The translations under genes and the position numbers were made by a program. A model generated the notes under the pieces. The model saw only the letters and a list, made by a program, of their open reading frames with translations. It was not told the DNA's origin and did no database searches. Positions 59,126 to 64,000 of a stretch of DNA of 64,000 nucleotides are shown one piece after another. The first letter of the stretch is position 1. Every line of letters begins with the position of its first letter. This DNA comes from Deltaproteobacteria bacterium (GTDB taxonomy: Bacteria; Myxococcota_A; Polyangia; Polyangiales; Ga0077539): assembly GCA_016218725.1 (NCBI GenBank), contig JACRDB010000019.1, forward strand, positions 26,243 through 90,242. The letters are read 5' to 3'.

Positions 59126-60057
59126 CCGGGGCTCCTCTCGTCCAGCGCTTCGAGGCACAGCTCCACCAGCGCCCGGTGGGACCCCGCGCGCTCGGCGATC
59201 TCATCGAGGGTGGGCATCCTGCCGAGGTCCCGCTCCAGCGAGGCCACGGCCTCGGCCACCGGGCGCACCAGGGCCCAGCGCGGCCGGAGCGTCTCCCGAG
59301 GGTCCGTGCGCGCCACCACCGCGCGCTGAAGCTTCAAGAGCGCCTCCACCTCGGCCAGGGTCCACCCGAGCTGCGAGGCCACCCACGCGGCCACTCCGCC
59401 CGGGGGTACGCCCTGCCGCTCGGCCTCGCCCACGGCGCCGTGGAGGGCCTTCAGGCGCCCGAGCTCCCCGACGGGGACGGCCACCCTGGAGCCCAGGGCG
59501 CTCTCCGCCCAGCCCGCGGCGGCGCGCTGCCAGACCCCGACCTGACGCCCCAGGTCCCCCTCGCAGCCCAGGGCACAAAAACGGTCCACGGCTTCACCGA
59601 GGCCCAGCTCCGAGGCCACGGCGAAGACCCCCTGCGCCCCTTCGGGCTGCGCGGCGGAGAACCACCGGCAGTAGGCCCGGGCGGCGTCCTCGTGACGCGC
59701 CTTGAGGAGCGTACGGGCCTCCAGGGCCACCTGGGCGGCGTCCTCTTCGGGAGAGCCTCGGCGCTCCTCAAGCCACACCGTCAGGGGTGTGCCCAGCCAG
59801 CCCCGGAGGCCCTGGAGGCCCACCGGGAGGCCGTCCCGAACGCGCGAGACCCAGTCCACCGCGGCCCCGTCCGCGGGCACCCGGGAGCGCCCCTGGGCCA
59901 GGGCCTCGGCCTGGGGCCGCAGCACGGGAGGGAGCCCGGCGGAAGCCGCCAGGCGCTCCCCCAGGGACTCCAGGGCCAGCGCGAGGCGACGCCCCGCGTG
60001 GAGGTCCCCCTGCCGATCCCGGGTGTTCCTTCCTGGCTCCCGCACGACCGGGAACAT
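59122..60057 (-). CDS. hypothetical protein with sigma-region-3-like C-terminus
   Basis: 311 residues. Most of the protein is Ala/Leu/Arg-rich helix with no recognised domain. The last 60 residues contain SLERDLGRMPTLDEIAERAG, very like region 3 of primary-type sigma factors (L...LGR.PT..EIA...G). No region 2 or region 4 was found. It could be a sigma-derived RNAP- or DNA-binding helper, or a chance likeness. Two internal Cys (RAYC, CALGC). ATGA overlap with the stress-protein gene. Confidence 0.6.
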   Translation of the reverse strand: MFPVVREPGRNTRDRQGDLHAGRRLALALESLGERLAASAGLPPVLRPQAEALAQGRSRVPADGAAVDWVSRVRDGLPVGLQGLRGWLGTPLTVWLEERRGSPEEDAAQVALEARTLLKARHEDAARAYCRWFSAAQPEGAQGVFAVASELGLGEAVDRFCALGCEGDLGRQVGVWQRAAAGWAESALGSRVAVPVGELGRLKALHGAVGEAERQGVPPGGVAAWVASQLGWTLAEVEALLKLQRAVVARTDPRETLRPRWALVRPVAEAVASLERDLGRMPTLDEIAERAGSHRALVELCLEALDERSPG

Positions 60058-60115
60058 AGTCCAAGGGCGCCGCTCGCGTCATGCTCCGCGGGGCCCCGGT
60101 GGTATATTCCCCGCG

Positions 60116-61483
60116 ATGGTCTGGAATCGGGCGGTCGGACGGAGGGGAGGGCGCCCCTCGGCCCTGGGGGTCGTGGGCCTCGGGCTCGGGGCCCTCGGGC
60201 TCCTGGCGGGGCTGCGGTGCAGCTTCCTGGTGAGCTTCCGGGACTGCACCTCGGACCGGGACTGCGCCCCCTCGGAGCGCTGCCACCCCACCCGTCGGTA
60301 CTGTGAGGTCCCCGTCGAGGAGCTCTGCAACGGCCAGGACGACGACCGCGACGGGGTCGCCGACGCCAGCGAGGATTTCGGCCCCTGCGCGGTCCCCGCG
60401 GCCCCGGGCATGTGCTCCGACGGGCGCCTGCGCTGCGGCGCCAACAACCGCGTCGCGTGCGTCCGCCGCACCACCCCCGCCACCGCCGAGGTCTGTGACA
60501 ATGGCATCGACGACGACTGCAACCGCGTCGTGGACGACGGCGCCGCCTGCGTGCAGAACTACCCGGCCACCCGCGGCCTGACCCTCGGCTCCAACGACCC
60601 GTCCTTTGGCGAAGGCGACGACGCCCCGGAGCACCAGGTCTGCCTCGGGGAGTTCTCCATCGACCGCCGGGAGGTCACCTTCCAGGCCTTCACCACCTGG
60701 CTCTCCACCCTGGACCCCGCAAAGCTCCGTGTGGGTCCAACACCTACACCCCTCAATCCGACGCAGGTGTATGGGCGTTATGTTTTGTATGAAGACGGGG
60801 GTGTGGTGGTGCCGCTGGTGCTGCTCCCGGCGCAGGTGGACGAGCTCACCATTGACCGTCGGGCGTACGGGTTCGTGCCCCACGATCCTCGGAGCCGCGG
60901 CCTCCCGGTGGTGAACGTGACCTGGTACGGGGCGGACCGCTACTGCCGCTACGCGGGCAAGCACCTGCCCTCGGAGGCGGAGTTCTTCCGGGCGGCCCAG
61001 GGGCCCGACGGGCGCAGGCCTTTCCCCTGGGGCCCGGAGAATCCGACCTGTGACCGGGCGAATGTGGGCATCGGCGGGCCCGACGGGGGGCCCTGCGTGG
61101 GGGCCCCGGTGGCCGTGGGGAGCCTCGCTCGGGGGGCCAACCCGGAGGGGGTCTTTGAGCTCTATGGCAACATCAACGAGTGGATGTGGGACTACCTCGA
61201 CGACAACCTGACCCACACGGAGAACCGCTTTTACCGCTCGCTGCCGCCCACGCTGGACGCCTGGTGCGCGGCCTACCCCAGGGGCCCGCTGGGGCCCGAC
61301 GCGGGCTCTCCGATCGCCCTGCCCAACACCGACGGGGGGCTCTATTGTGTCCAATGTCGGATGGCCCACGGGCGTCATTACCGCACGGTGGACCTGCGCA
61401 TCGGGATCCGACGGTGGCTTGACGCGGACCGCACGGACGGCACCGTGGGCTTCCGCTGCGCGTCCGGGGGCGCCGACCGTTGA
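60116..61483 (+). CDS. SUMF1-domain lipoprotein with MopE-like Cys-Asp N-terminal region
   Basis: 455 residues from the ATG at 60116. Lipobox-like Cys (LAGLRC, about 35). Residues 40-150 carry DCTSDRDC, CNGQDDDRDG and CDNGIDDDCNRVVDD, the Asp-rich repeat of MopE-type metal-binding proteins. The SUMF1 domain follows: FSIDRREVTFQAF, VTWYGADRYCRYAGKHLPSEAEFFRAA, FPWG, GNINEWMWD, GFRC. FGE catalytic Cys pair not seen. TTGA overlap with the next gene. A second kinase-linked SUMF1 protein in the window. Confidence 0.82.
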   Translation: MVWNRAVGRRGGRPSALGVVGLGLGALGLLAGLRCSFLVSFRDCTSDRDCAPSERCHPTRRYCEVPVEELCNGQDDDRDGVADASEDFGPCAVPAAPGMCSDGRLRCGANNRVACVRRTTPATAEVCDNGIDDDCNRVVDDGAACVQNYPATRGLTLGSNDPSFGEGDDAPEHQVCLGEFSIDRREVTFQAFTTWLSTLDPAKLRVGPTPTPLNPTQVYGRYVLYEDGGVVVPLVLLPAQVDELTIDRRAYGFVPHDPRSRGLPVVNVTWYGADRYCRYAGKHLPSEAEFFRAAQGPDGRRPFPWGPENPTCDRANVGIGGPDGGPCVGAPVAVGSLARGANPEGVFELYGNINEWMWDYLDDNLTHTENRFYRSLPPTLDAWCAAYPRGPLGPDAGSPIALPNTDGGLYCVQCRMAHGRHYRTVDLRIGIRRWLDADRTDGTVGFRCASGGADR

Positions 61484-62214
61484 GGCGCCTGCTCCCGCTC
61501 CTGGTGCTGGTCCTGGGCCTGGGCCTGGGCGCCCTCCCGGCGGAGGCGCAGCGCTACGACCGCCGGGAGCACGCGAGGCTGATCCGCGAGGCCGCCGCGC
61601 GCTACGAAGCGGGCGACGCGCCCGCGTGCATTCAAGCCCTGCGCCGGGCGTATGCGATCCATCCGTCGCCGGGGCTCCTCTACAACCTCGGTCGAGCCAG
61701 CGACCTGGCCAGGGACTTCCCCTCGGCGGTGGATTACTACCAGCAGTACCTGACCACGAACCCCGACGCCCAGGAGGCCGCGGTGGCCCAGGAGGCCCTC
61801 ACGGTGGCCCGCCGGAGGGTGCAGGAGGCCCAGGACCTGGAGCGCCAGCGTCTGGAGGCCGAGGAGCGCCAGGCCCGCGAGCGCCAGGCCGCCGAGGAGC
61901 GGCGGCGCCAGGAGGCCCTGCTCCGTCGGCGCACGCCGCACCCGATCCCGCGGCGGGTGACGCGCACCGTCGGGGTGCTCTGGGTCGGGGCGGGGGTGGG
62001 GCTCCTGGCCGGGGCGGCGCTGGGGACGCTCTCGCTCCTGGACCAGTCGTCGTTTGGAGAGACGCGCCAGGGGGCTGACAGGGCCACGCTCTACGAGCGT
62101 GGGACGGGCCTCGCCCTGGGGGCGGACATCGCCCTGGGGACGGCCCTCGTGGCGGGGACCGTGGGTCTCGTGCTCTACTTGCTCCAACCCACGACCGCCG
62201 TGGAGGGTCCTTGA
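61480..62214 (+). CDS. TPR-containing secreted/membrane protein
   Basis: 244 residues from TTG. Signal peptide about 1-23 (AEAQ); a TPR-like region (RLIREAAARYEAGD, LLYNLGRASDLARD, AVDYYQQYLT), a charged coiled coil (about 115-150, Gln/Arg/Glu-rich), then two hydrophobic helices (about 165-185, 210-232). Similar proteins sit beside kinase genes in Myxococcota. It overlaps both neighbours by TTGA, so all three are one translational unit. Confidence 0.78.
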   Translation: MRRLLPLLVLVLGLGLGALPAEAQRYDRREHARLIREAAARYEAGDAPACIQALRRAYAIHPSPGLLYNLGRASDLARDFPSAVDYYQQYLTTNPDAQEAAVAQEALTVARRRVQEAQDLERQRLEAEERQARERQAAEERRRQEALLRRRTPHPIPRRVTRTVGVLWVGAGVGLLAGAALGTLSLLDQSSFGETRQGADRATLYERGTGLALGADIALGTALVAGTVGLVLYLLQPTTAVEGP

Positions 62215-63836
62215 CCGCCCGCAACAGCGAAGTCTCCCTGCGCTCGGAACCGACGGTGCCCTACCTGGACTCCGGGCGCTTCGAGTTCGGTGGCCCCGTG
62301 GGCTCCGGGGGCATGGGGACGGTGTACCGCGCGGTGCAGCGCAGCGTCGGGCGCGAGGTGGCCATCAAGGTCCTGGCGCCCGAGCAGGCCGCCAACCAGA
62401 CCGGCATGACGCGCTTCGTGCGCGAGGCCAACGCCATCGCGCGGATCCACCACCCGAACATCGTACAGGTGATTGACTTCGGCCGCGACGCCGACGGGCG
62501 CATGCTTTTGGTGATGGAGCTCCTGGAGGGCGAGAGCCTCCGGGCGCTCATGCGCCGCGAGCGCTTCCTCCCCGTGGAGCGGGCGGTGTTCCTGGCGGTG
62601 CAGTGCCTCTCGGCGCTGAGGGCGGCCCACGCGGCCGGGGTGATCCACCGGGACCTGAAGCCCGAGAACGTCTTCGTGCACTCGGTGGCCGGCGAGGACC
62701 ACGTGAAGGTCCTGGACTTCGGCGTGGCCAAGCTCACGCAGAACGACCCGAGCGGGAACAACACCACCGAGGGCTCCGTGGTGGGCACCCTGCGCTACAT
62801 GGCCCCGGAGCAGGTGGCCGGGGACCCCGCGGGCCCAAGCGCGGACCTCTACGCCGTCGGGATGGTGCTCTATGAGCTCCTCTCGGGCACCATGCCCTAC
62901 GACGTCAAGGACCGCTTCGTCTTGATGCGGCAGATCATCACCGAGGCCCCGAAGCCGCTCCTGCACAACGCCCCGATGGCGCCCCCGGAGCTGTGCGACA
63001 TCGTGATGCGCGCCATCGCCAAGACCCCGCTGGAGCGCCACGCCTCGGCGGACGAGCTCCGCCGCTGCCTCCTGCCCTTTCTAGACCCGGAGAGGCAACG
63101 GCTCCTGGAGGCCGCCGAGGGGACCCCGAGGCCCCCTTCGGTGCCACAGTTGGAGGGCACCGTGCCCTCGGGCGTGGTGCGCAGCGCGAGGGTCGAGCCC
63201 CTGCCCGTGCCCGTCCCCCGCGCGCCCACGGTGCCTCCCCCCACGCTGGTAGGCCGCAGGCTCCCGCCGCCGGCGCCGGTGCCGCAGGACCTCCTGGCGC
63301 TGACCTCTCCGCCGCCCCCGAGGCCCGCCTGGTGGACCATCCTGGCGGCGGCGCTGGCGGTGTTCTTCGTGGCGCTCCTGGGCAACATGGCCGTGCAGCG
63401 CTGGGTCCTCCCGCCGAGCGCTCCCCCTCGGGTGCTGTCCACGGTGCCGGTGGTCACGCCGGTGTTGGCCCCGGCGCCCGCCACGCGCGTGGTGCTGGTG
63501 ACCACGAGCCCCCCGGGGGCGTCCATTGAAGACCGCGACGGCACCATGCTCTGCCCTACCACCCCGTGCGGGGTCCCGGTCCCGGTGGACGGCCTCCGCG
63601 CGGTGAAGGTGTCCCTCGCGGACGCCACGCTGGACGTGACCCTGGACGGCCACGGGAGCTCCGCCTCCATCGACCTCACCTCCATCTGGACCCCCACCCC
63701 CCCGGGCGTGAACGCGCAGACCCCGCCGCAGCCGCCTCCCGCGAGGGTCACGGACACCGCGCGCCGCCCCCCGAGGCCCCCTCGCCCGCCCTCGAACAAC
63801 AGCGGGGACAGGGTGCCGCTGTTCCTCCCGCGGTAG
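62211..63836 (+). CDS. membrane Ser/Thr kinase with extracytoplasmic PEGA-like domain
   Basis: 541 residues from TTG (TTGA overlap). Kinase domain (about 24-290): GSGGMGTVYRA, Lys 53 (VAIKVL), HRDLKPENVF, DFGVAK, MAPEQ. Pro-rich juxtamembrane (about 300-370), TM helix (about 375-395), and an outside PEGA-like beta domain (VVLVTTSPPGASIE, LCPTTPCGVPVPV). Pro/Arg tail. It probably reads an envelope signal; the upstream SUMF1 and TPR proteins may be its partners. Confidence 0.92.
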   Translation: MTARNSEVSLRSEPTVPYLDSGRFEFGGPVGSGGMGTVYRAVQRSVGREVAIKVLAPEQAANQTGMTRFVREANAIARIHHPNIVQVIDFGRDADGRMLLVMELLEGESLRALMRRERFLPVERAVFLAVQCLSALRAAHAAGVIHRDLKPENVFVHSVAGEDHVKVLDFGVAKLTQNDPSGNNTTEGSVVGTLRYMAPEQVAGDPAGPSADLYAVGMVLYELLSGTMPYDVKDRFVLMRQIITEAPKPLLHNAPMAPPELCDIVMRAIAKTPLERHASADELRRCLLPFLDPERQRLLEAAEGTPRPPSVPQLEGTVPSGVVRSARVEPLPVPVPRAPTVPPPTLVGRRLPPPAPVPQDLLALTSPPPPRPAWWTILAAALAVFFVALLGNMAVQRWVLPPSAPPRVLSTVPVVTPVLAPAPATRVVLVTTSPPGASIEDRDGTMLCPTTPCGVPVPVDGLRAVKVSLADATLDVTLDGHGSSASIDLTSIWTPTPPGVNAQTPPQPPPARVTDTARRPPRPPRPPSNNSGDRVPLFLPR

Positions 63837-64000
63837 GGTCATTCCCGTCGGCGACCTCGCCCCCGGCCCCATAGGCGTCAAGGGCCATCACGTTGCGGTG
63901 TCGTCGGGACCGATCGCCCAAGGCACCGCGGAGCTCGGACTTCGCCTGGGTTTGGGCGGTGGAGGCCGGGGTTCGCCAGGTTTAGGGTCCCTGAGGTCGC
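63837..64000. other. right-end segment, no supported gene
   Basis: 164 bp after the last kinase. Reading frames remain open to the edge on both strands but all have lower third-position GC than real genes here. A Pro-rich minus-strand tail ending at 63888 is the least poor candidate for a protein C-terminus. No hairpin, promoter or tRNA recognised. Confidence 0.4.

Overview
The window is GC-rich (roughly 70 percent), densely coded DNA. It has long shadow reading frames, mostly TGA stops, many GTG/TTG starts, and NTGA stop-start overlaps. It encodes three Hanks-type Ser/Thr kinases, many Cys-rich or repeat-bearing lipoproteins with Asp/Pro-rich linkers, formylglycine-enzyme-like (SUMF1) lipoproteins and an ECF sigma factor with a fused zinc-finger tail. 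Together with housekeeping genes such as cdaA-cdaR-glmM, this points to a member of the Myxococcota (class Polyangia or a relative). That is inference from gene content; no 16S rRNA or ribosomal protein gene is present to settle it.

Layout. 1-11.6 kb (minus strand) is housekeeping: a GT39 glycosyltransferase (cut by the window edge), glmM, cdaR, cdaA (c-di-AMP synthesis), folP, ftsH, a degenerate TilS/TtcA-like PP-loop protein overlapping a tiny four-Cys protein, a TrmA/RlmD-family methyltransferase, a lipoprotein, mnmA and mazG. 11.6-15.1 kb (plus) is a peroxide/iron module: a zinc-ribbon protein, a Fur/PerR regulator with a palindrome inside its promoter, rubrerythrin, a two-cluster Fe-S CCG protein and DUF3501. 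A nucleotidyltransferase remnant, tRNA-Val(CAC) with a consensus promoter, and an ECF sigma with a built-in anti-sigma-like zinc finger follow. 16.5-18.9 kb is a sulfide-handling set: thioredoxin, sulfide:quinone reductase, DUF302, rhodanese.

19-31 kb is accessory and cell-surface DNA: a CapA-like pseudoenzyme, DNRLRE-kinase-SUMF1 genes in overlap, an esterase with an apparent CTG start, a 16-repeat Cys-rich lipoprotein, a large secreted serine hydrolase and another Cys-rich lipoprotein. 31-40.3 kb (minus) is a surface polysaccharide cluster: gmd, two glycosyltransferases, a Wzx-type flippase, an epimerase and a murein endopeptidase, with a 915-residue FG-GAP propeller lipoprotein built into it. 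40.4-45.2 kb (plus) holds a TPR protein with a metal-site-less zincin domain, then a compact cysteine-synthesis operon resembling the mycobacterial CysO-CysM-Mec route: cysK, an E1-like enzyme lacking its N-terminal helix, a CysO-like carrier ending in GG, a separate small gene carrying that missing helix, cysM and a JAMM protease.

45-54 kb holds a Kelch lipoprotein, a kinase, asparaginase, a 237-bp MITE-like inverted-repeat element that supplies the stop codon of the adjacent DUF3943 gene, an OmpA/TSP3 protein, two tandem secreted ferritin-like proteins and a cupredoxin lipoprotein. 54-60 kb is carB, carA, a universal stress protein and a protein with a sigma-region-3-like tail. 60-63.8 kb is an overlapping SUMF1-TPR-kinase operon. 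No rRNA, CRISPR array, prophage or transposase gene was recognised.

Three things stand out: the split-E1 cysteine operon, the MITE-like element, and an architecture of extreme compaction. Ten gene pairs share an NTGA overlap using all four first bases, and seven convergent gene pairs are separated by only 3-16 bp.
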